Assembly: GCF_000204195.1 (NCBI RefSeq)
Contig: NZ_AFBG01000018.1
Span: forward strand, 806,001 to 870,000
DNA: 64,000 bases
Source: Acidovorax radicis N35
GTDB lineage: Bacteria; Pseudomonadota; Gammaproteobacteria; Burkholderiales; Burkholderiaceae_C
Direction of reading: 5' to 3'
Part shown: positions 34,331 to 43,262 of the stretch, piece after piece
How the letters are laid out: each line of letters opens with the position of its first letter
Numbering within the stretch: position 1 is the first letter of the stretch
Made by a program: the position numbers and the translations under genes
Notes under the pieces: generated by a model
The model's database searches: none
What the model saw: only the letters and a program-made list of their open reading frames with translations
What the model was told of the DNA's origin: nothing

Positions 34331-34996
34331 ATGTTCAACAACTTCACTCCGGCCATGCTGGATCTGTTTGCCTCTTCGCTGTGGGAAACGCTCATCATGG
34401 TCGGCATCTCTGGCCTGGTGGGTGGTCTGCTGGGCGTGCCGCTGGGCGTCTTCCTGCGCCTGACCGACCACGGCGGTGTGCTCGAAAACGGGCCCGTCAA
34501 CAAGCTGGTGGGCTGGCTGGTCAACGCCGTGCGCTCCACGCCTTTCATCATCCTGCTGGTGGCCATCATCCCGTTCACGCGCTTCATCACAGGTTCGTCC
34601 ATCGGCACGGCTGCTGCCGTCGTGCCGCTGACGATTGCTGCCGCACCCTTTGTGGCCCGCCTCGTTGAAGCGGCCTTGCGCGAGGTGGACCATGGCCTGG
34701 TCGAGGCCGCCCAGGCCATGGGCGCCACCACCAGCCAGATCGTCTGGAAGGTGCTTCTGCCCGAGGCGCTGCCCGGCATCGTGGCGGGCCTGACCATCAC
34801 CTTCGTCAGCCTCACCGGTTACTCGGCCATGGCCGGAGCCATTGGCGGTGGTGGTTTGGGTGATCTGGGCATCCGCTACGGCTACCAGCGCTTTCTGCCC
34901 GAGATCATGCTGGCCGTGGTGCTGGTGCTGATCTTTTTTGTGCAGGCGGTGCAGAGCCTGGGCGACTGGGCTGTGCGCAGGCTGAGCCATCGGTGA
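34331..34996 (+). CDS. metI: Methionine ABC transporter permease MetI
   Basis: 221 residues, five hydrophobic helices, with the permease EAA loop EAAQAMGATTSQIVWKVLLP coupling to the ATPase. NAVRSTPFIILLVAIIPFTR and GYSAMAGAIGGGGLGDLGIR are diagnostic of MetI. It forms the D-/L-methionine channel with MetN. A family 1 palindrome lies 25 bases behind the stop codon. Confidence 0.95.
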   Translation: MFNNFTPAMLDLFASSLWETLIMVGISGLVGGLLGVPLGVFLRLTDHGGVLENGPVNKLVGWLVNAVRSTPFIILLVAIIPFTRFITGSSIGTAAAVVPLTIAAAPFVARLVEAALREVDHGLVEAAQAMGATTSQIVWKVLLPEALPGIVAGLTITFVSLTGYSAMAGAIGGGGLGDLGIRYGYQRFLPEIMLAVVLVLIFFVQAVQSLGDWAVRRLSHR

Positions 34997-35020
34997 TCTG
35001 GGTATTGGGCCCGGGCATTG

Positions 35021-35090
35021 TTTGCTATTGAATAAATAGCTGCTAGCGCTTGATGGTCAAGCGCCAGGGGCCAATTTCATTCAAATTTTC
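35021..35090. repeat. Dispersed repeat family 1, copy 7
   Basis: Core AATAGCTGCTAGCGCTTGAT then GGTCAAGCGCCAGGGGCC, a strong hairpin behind metI; possible terminator. Confidence 0.8.
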
Positions 35091-35128
35091 GATCTCAAAC
35101 CTCTGAGCCAGCAACGGCGCCGGTCTTC

Positions 35129-35233
35129 ACTCCCTCTCCCCTTGCGGGAGAGGACGGGGGGAGAGGGGGCAACGGAGTGTGCTGCGCTGACCTACCCCTC
35201 TCCCCAACCCTCTCCCGCAAAGGGAGAGGGAGT
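35129..35233. repeat. Long inverted repeat (family 3)
   Basis: Arms of 25 bases at 35129-35153 (ACTCCCTCTCCCCTTGCGGG..) and 35209-35233 pair with one mismatch. A second inner pair, GGGGGGAGAGGGGG against CCCCTCTCCCC, is nested inside. It lies between metI and the convergent GNAT gene, close to copy 7 of family 1. A related fragment with GGGGAGAGGGG is at 55278-55320. Confidence 0.85.
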
Positions 35234-35248
35234 CTGGAAAAAACCCCC

Positions 35249-36031
35249 TCAACCCGGCACCCGGTAGTGGTAGCCATACGCCGTCTTGAACCCCATCGAC
35301 TCATACAGCCGCAGCGCCGGAGCATTCTGCGCGCGCACCTGCAGGTAGGCACTGGTCGCCCCGGCCTCGGCCGCCCAGTGCAGCAGGGCCGTCACCAGCG
35401 CGCGCCCGCGCCCGCCGCCCCGGTGCTCGGGCGCCACGGCCAGGTCGTACAGGCCCACGGCGCCGCGCTCCAGCACCGCCAGCCCAAAGCCCACGGGTTG
35501 GCCCTGTGCGTCGTGCTGCAGTGCAAACGCGGCAGGGTGGGCGATGTGGTCCAGCATGCTGTTGTGCAGGGCGCGGTGGTGCAGGGGCACGCTGTTGGCA
35601 GCGGCAAAACCCTCCAGCCACGCATTGGAGGGGGTGGTGGCGATGGGGGTGCTGCCATCGGGCCTGCCCACGCTGCCTGCACCACCCAATGCCAGCGGCC
35701 GGTGCAGGACGAGGGAAGGGTCGAAGTGCTGGTAGCCCGCCTCGGCCAGCTCCTGGTCGGCCCCGGCCGGGGCCAGGGGCGAGATGCGGAACACGGCGGG
35801 CAGCCCATGCCGCGCATACAGCGCCGCAGCCGCTTCGCGCACCCCATCAAACGGCGCACCGGGCACGAGCGCATTGACCGAGTTGGCGCGCTTGGTGTAG
35901 CCCCCCGACAACCGGAACACCCAGCCCCGGTGAAACACCGTCTGCCGCGCTGGCCAGGCGTTGAAGGCGCGCTCTTCAAGGGCACGGATGAGGGCGACGG
36001 GAACGGTGGGCTCGATGGTGTTGGGCGTCAT
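35249..36031 (-). CDS. GNAT-family N-acetyltransferase
   Basis: 260 residues from ATG 36031. N-terminal half begins ALEERAFNAWPARQTVFHRG, a lead region common in this GNAT subfamily. The acetyl-CoA site is DLAVAPEHRGGGRGRALVTA at about 200-220, followed by the beta-bulge YLQVRAQNAPALRLYESMGF. The acceptor is unknown. It stands alone on the minus strand behind the Bug/tartrate dehydrogenase pair. Confidence 0.88.
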   Translation of the reverse strand: MTPNTIEPTVPVALIRALEERAFNAWPARQTVFHRGWVFRLSGGYTKRANSVNALVPGAPFDGVREAAAALYARHGLPAVFRISPLAPAGADQELAEAGYQHFDPSLVLHRPLALGGAGSVGRPDGSTPIATTPSNAWLEGFAAANSVPLHHRALHNSMLDHIAHPAAFALQHDAQGQPVGFGLAVLERGAVGLYDLAVAPEHRGGGRGRALVTALLHWAAEAGATSAYLQVRAQNAPALRLYESMGFKTAYGYHYRVPG

Positions 36032-36086
36032 GGCAGGCGTTATACCAACCCGCCCCGCAGGCGCACAGTCAGTCGTTTCGGTCGGT

Positions 36087-37106
36087 TCAATCGGTCGTGA
36101 TCTTGTGGTCGACCACCAGCTTGCCAAAGCGCGTGGTGTCGCTGGCAATCTGCTCGGCCATCTGCGCGGGCGTGTTGCCGATAGGCTCGGCGCCGATGTC
36201 TTGCATGCGCTTCTTGAAGTCGGGTGACTGGATCACCTTGACCATCTCGGCGTTCAGCCTGGCCACCACATCGGCGGGCGTGCGTGCCGGTGCCAGCACG
36301 CCAAACCAGGTGCCGATGTCGAAGCCCGCAAAACCACTCTCCTGCAGCGTGGGCACGTCGGGCAGCGACGAGGACCGCTTGGCCGTGGTCACGGCCAGCG
36401 CGCGCAGCTTGCCGGCCTTGATGTGGGGCAGCACGGGCGTGATGGTGTCGAACGACATGGATACCTGCCCGCCCAGCAGGTCGGTGGTGAGCGGCCCGCT
36501 GCCTTTGTAGGGCACGTGCAGCAGCGGCTGGCCGATGGCGGTGGAGAACTGCGTGCCGATCAGGTGCTGCGCCGTGCCCGCGCCGTTGGAGCCATATGAA
36601 AACTTGTCGGGCGCTGCCTTGATCAGGGCCACGAGTTCCTTCACATCCTTGGCGGGCGTGGTGGCGCTGACCGCGAGCACGTTGGGTACCAGGGCCACGG
36701 TGGTGATGGGCGCAAAGCTCTTTTGGAAGTCGTAGCTGAGCTTCTTGTACACGCTGGTGGCAATGGTGTGGTGCACTGCGCCCATCAGCAGCGTGTAGCC
36801 GTCGGCCGGTGCCTTGGCCACGTAGTCGGCACCAATGGTGGCGCCCGCGCCGCCCCGGTTTTCCACGATCACGGGCTGGCCCAGGGCCGTGCCCAGCTTT
36901 TCACCCAGCGCACGCGCCAGCACGTCGGTGGTGCCGCCCGCCGCAAACGGCACGACGATGGTGACGGGCTTGGTCGGCCAGGCCTGCGCGTGGGCGGCTG
37001 TGCTGGGCAGCAGGCAGGCGGCTGCGGCGGCGACCGCCAAGGCCATTAGATGGTGGCGGCGCAAAGGCTGGGAGATGCCGGTGTGGTGGGCAACAGGGAG
37101 GTGCAT
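36087..37106 (-). CDS. Bug-family (TctC-like) solute receptor
   Basis: 339 residues with a long export signal ending TAAHAQA. WPTKPVTIVVPFAAGGTTDV and VENRGGAGATIGADYVAKAP are the two conserved ligand-loop blocks of Bug receptors of tripartite tricarboxylate transporters. No TctA/TctB membrane genes are adjacent. Its neighbour, a tartrate/D-malate dehydrogenase, suggests a C4 hydroxy-dicarboxylate ligand; this is inference. Confidence 0.9.
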   Translation of the reverse strand: MHLPVAHHTGISQPLRRHHLMALAVAAAAACLLPSTAAHAQAWPTKPVTIVVPFAAGGTTDVLARALGEKLGTALGQPVIVENRGGAGATIGADYVAKAPADGYTLLMGAVHHTIATSVYKKLSYDFQKSFAPITTVALVPNVLAVSATTPAKDVKELVALIKAAPDKFSYGSNGAGTAQHLIGTQFSTAIGQPLLHVPYKGSGPLTTDLLGGQVSMSFDTITPVLPHIKAGKLRALAVTTAKRSSSLPDVPTLQESGFAGFDIGTWFGVLAPARTPADVVARLNAEMVKVIQSPDFKKRMQDIGAEPIGNTPAQMAEQIASDTTRFGKLVVDHKITTD

Positions 37107-37218
37107 GGTTTGTCTCCGAAAGGATGGTGGTGCGGCGAATGCATGGTCTTTGCGACCTTGTTGTTGTGTCCGCCGGGCGGTGCCCAGGCCCGTCTTTGCG
37201 GGCCGTGGGCGTGCGCGA

Positions 37219-38310
37219 TCAGGCGGCCTTGCGTGCGGCCTGTGTGCCGCTGACCAGCGCGCACACGGCGTCCGTCACCTGCGCCGTGGTGGCCGTGCCG
37301 CCCAGGTCGCGGGTGTGCAGGGCCGGGTTGGCGGTGACCTGTTCGATGGCCTGCATCACGTCGCGGGCCGCATCGGTCTCGCCCAGGTGCTCCAGCAACA
37401 TCACCACCGACCAGAAGGTGCCGATGGGGTTGGCCAGGCCCTTGCCCATGATGTCGAACGCCGAGCCGTGGATGGGCTCGAACATGCTGGGGTAGCGGCG
37501 CTCGGGGTCGATGTTGCCGGTGGGTGCAATGCCCAGGCTGCCCGCCAGCGCGGCGGCCAGGTCGCTGAGGATGTCGGCATGCAGGTTGGTGGCGACGATG
37601 GTGTCGAGCGTGGCGGGGCGGTTAACCATGCGGGCCGTGGCGGCGTCCACCAGCTCCTTGTCCCATTTCACATCGGGGAACTCGGCTGCCACCTGCGCGG
37701 CGATCTCGTCCCACATCACCATCGCGTGGCGCTGGGCATTGCTCTTGGTGATGACGGTGAGTTGCTTGCGGGGGCGCGACTGCGCCAGGCGGAAGGCAAA
37801 GCGCAGGATGCGCTCCACGCCGACGCGGGTCATGATGGACACATCGGTGGCCGCCTCGATGGGGTGGCCCTGGTGCACGCGGCCGCCCACGCCCGAGTAT
37901 TCGCCCTCGGAGTTTTCGCGCACGATGACCCAGTCCAGGTCCTTGGGCGTACAGCGTTTTAGGGGCGCATCGATGCCCGGCAGGATGCGTGTGGGCCGCA
38001 CGTTGGCGTATTGATCGAAGCCCTGGCAGATCTTCAGGCGCAGGCCCCACAGCGTGATGTGGTCGGGGATGTCCGGGTCACCGGCAGAACCGAACAGGAT
38101 GGCGTCTTTGCCGCGCAGGGCATCCAGCCCATCGGCCGGCATCATCACGCCGTGCGCGCGGTACCAGTCGCCGCCCCAGCCAAAATTTTCGAACTCGAAC
38201 TGCAGGCCGGGGTGCTGGGCGGACAGGGCTTCGAGCACGCGCTGGCCGGCGGGAATCACTTCCTTGCCGATGCCGTCTCCGGGGATGGTGGCGATTTGAT
38301 AGGTGGTCAT
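37219..38310 (-). CDS. Tartrate dehydrogenase / D-malate dehydrogenase (decarboxylating)
   Basis: 363 residues of the beta-decarboxylating dehydrogenase family with IsoCDH and LeuB. IPGDGIGKEVIPAGQRVLEA starts the nucleotide/metal fold; RENSEGEYSGVGGRVHQG is the substrate-arginine and phosphate-site region characteristic of tartrate/D-malate enzymes rather than LeuB. MFEPIHGSAFDIMGKGLANP carries the NAD and metal residues. It converts tartrate and/or D-malate, with Mn2+ or Mg2+ and NAD, giving oxaloglycolate, glycerate or pyruvate. Divergent from a DmlR-like LysR gene and followed by a Bug receptor. Confidence 0.93.
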   Translation of the reverse strand: MTTYQIATIPGDGIGKEVIPAGQRVLEALSAQHPGLQFEFENFGWGGDWYRAHGVMMPADGLDALRGKDAILFGSAGDPDIPDHITLWGLRLKICQGFDQYANVRPTRILPGIDAPLKRCTPKDLDWVIVRENSEGEYSGVGGRVHQGHPIEAATDVSIMTRVGVERILRFAFRLAQSRPRKQLTVITKSNAQRHAMVMWDEIAAQVAAEFPDVKWDKELVDAATARMVNRPATLDTIVATNLHADILSDLAAALAGSLGIAPTGNIDPERRYPSMFEPIHGSAFDIMGKGLANPIGTFWSVVMLLEHLGETDAARDVMQAIEQVTANPALHTRDLGGTATTAQVTDAVCALVSGTQAARKAA

Positions 38311-38451
38311 GCGGATGCCTTGGTGGAAAGGTCTGGGAATGCCCGTGCCGCGATGGCCGGGCGTGGAAAACGAGACACGAGAAAAGCCAAACGTTGAGAA
38401 GGACTGTAGGCCTGGACGCCCTTACGGAACGGCGCTAAAGTGAATCCATCG

Positions 38452-38466
38452 TTAACCTGCAGTTAA
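38452..38466. promoter_or_regulatory. Candidate LysR operator
   Basis: Near-palindrome TTAAC-CTGCA-GTTAA between the divergent dehydrogenase and LysR genes, eleven bases before the LysR start. It fits the T-N11-A LysR box and would allow self-repression. Confidence 0.5.
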
Positions 38467-38476
38467 GAGCTATTCG

Positions 38477-39442
38477 ATGAGTTCCACCATTCAACCCGCT
38501 GAACTGGGCTTCTTCTCTGCGCTGGCCGCCAGCCCCAGCCTGAGCGCCGCCGGGCGCGAAATGGGGGTCTCCACGGCGGCGGTCAGCAAGCACCTCACGC
38601 AGATGGAAAAGCGCCTGGGCGTGGTGCTGGTCAACCGCACCACGCGCCGCATGAGCCTCACGCCCGAGGGCGAGCTGCTGCTGGAGCACGCGCGCCGCAT
38701 CCTGCGCGAGATTGATGCGCTCGATGAACTCATCGTGCAGTCCAAGGCCAGCCCCAAGGGCCTGCTGCGCGTGAACGCCACCCTGGGCTTTGGCCGCATG
38801 CACATCGCCCCCGTGATCTCGGACTTTGTGCGCCAGTACCCCGAGGTGGATGTGCAGCTGCAACTGTCGGTGCACCCGCCGCCGATCACCGACGACGCCT
38901 ACGACGTGTGCGTGCGTTTTGGTGAGCCGCCCGATGGCCGCGTGATCGCCCGCCGCATCGCTCCCAACCGGCGCGTGCTGTGCGCCGCGCCTGCCTACCT
39001 GGACCGCCATGGCAGGCCCCGGGTGCCGCGCGACTTGATGGAGCACCACTGCATCGGCATCCGCCAAGGCGATGAGGCCTATGGCCTGTGGCGCCTGACC
39101 ACCGGGCGCGGCAGCAAGGCACACACCGAGTCGATCAAGATCACCGGCAACCTCACCACCAACGACGGCGAGATCGCCGTGTTGTGGGCCTTGCAGGGCC
39201 ATGGCATCGTGATGCGCGCGGAGTGGGACGTGAACCGCCACTTGGCGCAGGGCTTGCTGGAGCCCGTGCTGCCGCAGTACCAGACCCCGGCGGCCGACAT
39301 TTATGCCGTGTACCCCCAGCGGCACCAGTTCTCCACGCGGGTGCAGGCCTTTGTAGGGTTTCTGGCCGAGGCGCTGGCAGCGTCGGGGGCACCGGCGGGA
39401 GTGGCGGGCAGGGTGGGCAAACGCGCGTTGACGGTTTCTTGA
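38477..39442 (+). CDS. LysR-family regulator, DmlR/TtdR-like
   Basis: 321 residues. Winged helix FFSALAASPSLSAAGREMGV and VSTAAVSKHLTQMEKRLGVV, then an effector domain with VNRTTRRMSLTPEGELLLEH. Divergent from the tartrate/D-malate dehydrogenase, it most likely activates that gene and the Bug receptor in response to D-malate or tartrate, as DmlR does in E. coli. The effector is inferred from context. Confidence 0.9.
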   Translation: MSSTIQPAELGFFSALAASPSLSAAGREMGVSTAAVSKHLTQMEKRLGVVLVNRTTRRMSLTPEGELLLEHARRILREIDALDELIVQSKASPKGLLRVNATLGFGRMHIAPVISDFVRQYPEVDVQLQLSVHPPPITDDAYDVCVRFGEPPDGRVIARRIAPNRRVLCAAPAYLDRHGRPRVPRDLMEHHCIGIRQGDEAYGLWRLTTGRGSKAHTESIKITGNLTTNDGEIAVLWALQGHGIVMRAEWDVNRHLAQGLLEPVLPQYQTPAADIYAVYPQRHQFSTRVQAFVGFLAEALAASGAPAGVAGRVGKRALTVS

Positions 39443-39507
39443 TCGGAAGGGGTGGCGCTGGTGTCGCTGTGCGGGTAGGGTGTCAGCGTTCGAGTCCGTT
39501 TTTGCCC

Positions 39508-40098
39508 ATGAAACCAATTCCGCAACTTTCGACCTTGTTGGCCTGCACCCTCGCAGCCCTGCCAGTGCTGGCCGCCGACCCCACGGCATCGGCCGACTGG
39601 GCGCTGTCGGACGACGGTGCCTATGTGCTGGACCACCGCGCCGGGCTTGCCTGGCCGCGCTGCGTGGAAGGCATGCAATGGACCGGCAAGACCTGCACCG
39701 GCAAGCCCCTGCTGCTGGACCGCGCCGAAGCCACCACCCTGGCCGCCGACCGCTGGAAGGCTGAGGGTGTGGGCTGGCGCCTGCCCCGCGCGGCAGAGCT
39801 GCAGCGCCTGGTGGACAAATCGCTCTCCCCCCCGGGCACCAACCCCATCCTCTTTCCGGCCGCGCCCGGCGAGTGGCACTGGTCCGCCACCAGCAACGTG
39901 AGCGCACCCAACGTCAATCCCTACACCTACGGCAACATCGCACAAGGCCGTGCGGGCGACGGTGCGCGGCAGGCTGCCATGATCAACGGCTGGGCGGTGA
40001 ACCTTTCCACTGGCGAGGCGCGGGGCGATGCCGCAAGGGCCAGCAAACTGCCCGTCCGGCTGGTGAGGCCAAAGCCGGTGGGTGGGGCAGGGCAGTAG
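39508..40098 (+). CDS. Exported Lcl-domain (DUF1566) protein
   Basis: 196 residues from ATG 39508. Signal peptide ends near VLAADP. The rest is a single Lcl/DUF1566 domain: YVLDHRAGLAWPRCVEGMQW, WRLPRAAELQRLVDKS and GEWHWSATSNV, then KLPVRLVR. The fold is shared with the C-terminus of the IPT protein at 18784. Such proteins are secreted and often linked to surface binding. No operon partner; it lies between two convergent-leaning LysR genes. Confidence 0.85.
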   Translation: MKPIPQLSTLLACTLAALPVLAADPTASADWALSDDGAYVLDHRAGLAWPRCVEGMQWTGKTCTGKPLLLDRAEATTLAADRWKAEGVGWRLPRAAELQRLVDKSLSPPGTNPILFPAAPGEWHWSATSNVSAPNVNPYTYGNIAQGRAGDGARQAAMINGWAVNLSTGEARGDAARASKLPVRLVRPKPVGGAGQ

Positions 40099-40109
40099 AT
40101 GAGCTGCAG

Positions 40110-41027
40110 CTAGTCCCGCGCCTCGTCGCCCCGCTGGCTCAGGCGCTCCTGCAGGAACTCGATGAAGCGCTGCACCTTGGCAGGCAGCAGGCGTGTTTCC
40201 GTCAATGCATAGACCGGAGTCGGCTTGCCCTCCCAGTCCGGGAGAACCTTCTGCAGGCGACCCGCCGCCACGTCATCGGCCACGATTTCTGCAGGCAGGA
40301 GAACGATGCCCATGTCCAATGTGGCCAATCTGCGGAACATACCTACGCTGTTGACCAGGAATCGCCCCCCGACATCAACCTTCACGGTTTCTCCGCTTCG
40401 GTGCAGCTCCCAGGTTGCTGCCTTGGGGAACCCGAGACACTCGTGCCGGGACAGTTGCGATGGATGCTCCGGCGTACCCGACACCTTCAGATAGCTGGGG
40501 GATGCATAGGCCTGCACCGAGAGGCGGGCCAGCAGCCTGGCAATCAGATTGGAGTCGCTAAGGTCCCCCATGCGGATGGCCACGTCAAACGGTTCGGAGA
40601 CCAGGTCCACGCGCCGGGGAGTGAGGTCGAAATCGAAGCTGATACCGGGATAGCGGCGCGCGAAGTCTGCCACCAGCGGCGCCATGTAGATGGTCGCGAA
40701 ATCGACCGGTAGAGAAGCGCGCAGTACGCCGCTGGGCTGCGCGAGCATTTCGCTAAGCTGTTCGTGCGCAATGCGCGCTTCATCCACGATTCGTCGGCTG
40801 CGCTCGTAGTACAGCTGCCCGGCTTCCGTGAGTTCAACCTTGCGTGTCGTGCGATGCAGCAGTCGCAGGCCGATGGCTTTCTCCAGCGCGCTGATCCTGC
40901 GTGACAGGGTCGAGTTCGGTACGCCGGTCACATCGGCCGCGCCCCTGAAGCTGCGTGCGTGTGCCACCTCCACAAACAGCGCCATGTCATTCAGCAACTC
41001 CAATTGATTGCTCCATTTTTGAATCAA
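40110..41027 (-). CDS. LysR-family regulator
   Basis: 305 residues; start at ATG 41027. Winged helix FVEVAHARSFRGAADVTGVP and NSTLSRRISALEKAIGLRLL; effector domain of the CrgA-like group (LRASLPVDFATIYMAPLVAD). It is divergent from a five-gene redox cluster beginning with an Old Yellow Enzyme and is its probable regulator. The inducer may be an electrophile or aromatic; not shown by the sequence. Confidence 0.9.
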   Translation of the reverse strand: MIQKWSNQLELLNDMALFVEVAHARSFRGAADVTGVPNSTLSRRISALEKAIGLRLLHRTTRKVELTEAGQLYYERSRRIVDEARIAHEQLSEMLAQPSGVLRASLPVDFATIYMAPLVADFARRYPGISFDFDLTPRRVDLVSEPFDVAIRMGDLSDSNLIARLLARLSVQAYASPSYLKVSGTPEHPSQLSRHECLGFPKAATWELHRSGETVKVDVGGRFLVNSVGMFRRLATLDMGIVLLPAEIVADDVAAGRLQKVLPDWEGKPTPVYALTETRLLPAKVQRFIEFLQERLSQRGDEARD

Positions 41028-41253
41028 TGATTGCCATTTTTATGTATTTATCTCTTGGTGGGAATAATAAAAAATACTGACATCGCATTCAAAGGATCGA
41101 TTCGATGTTCACCAGCACGGCCGCTCTCTCCGCAGGGCCACAAAGCAAAAGGGACGGTCCCACCGGATGGGCCGTCTCCGGCTGCCAGTGCTTTTGACAT
41201 TGCCGTCGCGGCCTGTCTATCAACCCAAACCCCCAAATGCCCAAGGAATTCCA

Positions 41254-42327
41254 ATGAACCCGTTGTTCACACCCATCCGCATCGGCCGCCTTGTCGCCCC
41301 GAACCGCGTCCTCATGGCACCCATGACACGCTCTCGCGCCAGCGATGACGGTGTTGTGGGCGACATCACGGTGACCTACTACGCCCAGCGTGCCAGTGCC
41401 GGTCTGATCATCACCGAGGGCGTGTTTCCTTCGGCCTTGGGCAAGGGCTACGTCAACACGCCCGGCGTCGAGACGCAAGCCCAGGTCGTGGCCTGGAAGA
41501 ATGTGACCGAGGCGGTGCACGCCCGTGGCGGGCGCATCTTCATGCAGCTCATGCACTGCGGCCGTGTGTCGCACCCATCGCTGCTCCATGGCCAGACGCC
41601 TGTGGCGCCCTCCGCCATCCAGCCCGAGGGGCAAGCCTGGACACCTGCGGGCCAGGTGGACTTCGTGACGCCCCGTGCGCTGGGTCTGGAAGAAATTGCC
41701 GGGGTCATCGACGACTACCGCCAGGCCACCCGCCGGGCCCTCGACGCGGGCTTTGACGGTGTCGAACTGCACGCAGCGTCGGGGTACCTTCCCGAACAGT
41801 TCCTGTCCTCGGGAAGCAACCAGCGCACGGACCTGTACGGCGGCTCGGTCGAGAACCGCGCGCGGTTTGTTCTGGAGGTGCTGGACGCCATGACCGCCGA
41901 AGCCGGCGCAGACCGTGTCGGTATCAAGATTTCGCCGGAGATGAACTACAACAGCATCACGGATGCTGCGCCCCAAGAAACCTACACGTACCTCGTGGGT
42001 CAACTGCGCGACCGGGGCCTGGCGTATCTGCATGTCGCACTGTTCGGCAACCCTGCCGTGGACTACCACGCCGTGCTGCGACCCCTGTTCAGCGGCACCT
42101 ACCTGATGGGCAGCGGCCTCACGAAAGGAAGCGCCGAAAAGCTGCTGCAAGACAAGCAGGCCGACGCCGCCGTGTTTGGCGCGCCGTTCCTCGCCAACCC
42201 CGACCTGCCAGAGCGCTTTCGCGTGGGTGCTGCGCTCAACGCACCCGACCGCAACACATTCTTCGCACCACCCACTGCCAAAGGTTACATCGACTATCCC
42301 GCGCTGGTGCCCGCTGAAGCCGATTGA
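41254..42327 (+). CDS. Old Yellow Enzyme-family FMN oxidoreductase (ene-reductase)
   Basis: 357 residues, TIM-barrel OYE family. LMAPMTRSRASDDG near the N-terminus, FMQLMHCGRVSHPS and SGSNQRTDLYGGSVENRARF are hallmark FMN-binding blocks. The usual substrate-binding His-x-x-Asn/His pair reads ELHAASGYL: His173 is present but the second position is Ser176. NAD(P)H-dependent reduction of activated alkenes, quinones or nitro compounds is expected, perhaps with altered specificity. First gene of a cluster with pirin, isochorismatase-like, FAD monooxygenase and MDR genes. Confidence 0.92.
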   Translation: MNPLFTPIRIGRLVAPNRVLMAPMTRSRASDDGVVGDITVTYYAQRASAGLIITEGVFPSALGKGYVNTPGVETQAQVVAWKNVTEAVHARGGRIFMQLMHCGRVSHPSLLHGQTPVAPSAIQPEGQAWTPAGQVDFVTPRALGLEEIAGVIDDYRQATRRALDAGFDGVELHAASGYLPEQFLSSGSNQRTDLYGGSVENRARFVLEVLDAMTAEAGADRVGIKISPEMNYNSITDAAPQETYTYLVGQLRDRGLAYLHVALFGNPAVDYHAVLRPLFSGTYLMGSGLTKGSAEKLLQDKQADAAVFGAPFLANPDLPERFRVGAALNAPDRNTFFAPPTAKGYIDYPALVPAEAD

Positions 42328-42357
42328 AGTGGCCAACGCCACAAGGAGAAAGCCATC

Positions 42358-43182
42358 ATGACGACCATCGCCCGCATGCAACGCGCCAACCGGGGAACGC
42401 AGTTCCGCGCCTACCGCTTGCACGGCTCCGATCCAACGCTGCTCGATCCCTTCATGGGCATCGACCATGCCTGGATGAGCGCACCTACGTTCCCGCCGCA
42501 TCCGCATGCCGGGTTCTCTGCCGTGACCTACCTCTTCCTGGATTCGGAGACAGGCATTGCCAACCGCGATTCGCAAGGGAACAGGACGTTGATTGAGCCT
42601 GGCGGACTGCACTGGACCGCAGCAGGGCGCGGGGTGGTCCATGAAGAAAACCCGGCCGTCCTGGGAAGCACCACGCACCTGCTGCAAATCTTCGTCAACT
42701 TGCCGGAAGCTCGCCAGGCCGATGCTCCGTTTGCATTGACCTTGCGCCCGCAGGACGTGCCTGTCGTGCAACGTTCAGGGGCCAGAGTGCGTGTGCCATT
42801 GGGCAGCTTTGGAGACGTGAAGTCGCCATTGACTCCCCCGACCGACGTTACCCTGCTGGACGTCACGCTGGAGCCATGGGCATCCGTGGAGATACCCGTG
42901 CCCGCCGGTCAACGGGCGTTCTTCATGCCGGTGTTTGGCAGCGCTGAGATTGACGGGGAGGTGTTCGGTCTCGACGACCTCAGCGCCCCCGTCCTGCCAA
43001 CCAGCGCGGAGGCGACGACCCACAAGCTGATGGCCAGGACGAGCGGGGCCAAGGTTGCCGTCTTCATCGGTCAACCCTTGCACCAACCTGTTCTGTCGAA
43101 CGGACCGATGGCGTTTGCCAACCAGGATCATCTGGTTGCTGCAGCCGCCGCCTATCAACGTGGCGAGTTGGGAAGCCTTTAA
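42358..43182 (+). CDS. Pirin-family bicupin protein
   Basis: 274 residues, 30 bases behind the OYE gene. Two cupin domains; PHPHAGFSAVTYLF carries two of the metal histidines (HPHAG), GLHWTAAGRGVVHEE contributes His and Glu. Bacterial pirins bind Fe and some have quercetinase activity or modulate metabolism; the exact role is not deducible. The 85-base gap after it contains no terminator. Confidence 0.92.
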   Translation: MTTIARMQRANRGTQFRAYRLHGSDPTLLDPFMGIDHAWMSAPTFPPHPHAGFSAVTYLFLDSETGIANRDSQGNRTLIEPGGLHWTAAGRGVVHEENPAVLGSTTHLLQIFVNLPEARQADAPFALTLRPQDVPVVQRSGARVRVPLGSFGDVKSPLTPPTDVTLLDVTLEPWASVEIPVPAGQRAFFMPVFGSAEIDGEVFGLDDLSAPVLPTSAEATTHKLMARTSGAKVAVFIGQPLHQPVLSNGPMAFANQDHLVAAAAAYQRGELGSL

Positions 43183-43262
43183 GGGCGCCACACACCGCCG
43201 GGGCGGGTGTCCCCTACGCCCCATTTCATTCATTGACCACTTAGGTACTCAGGAGCTACACC

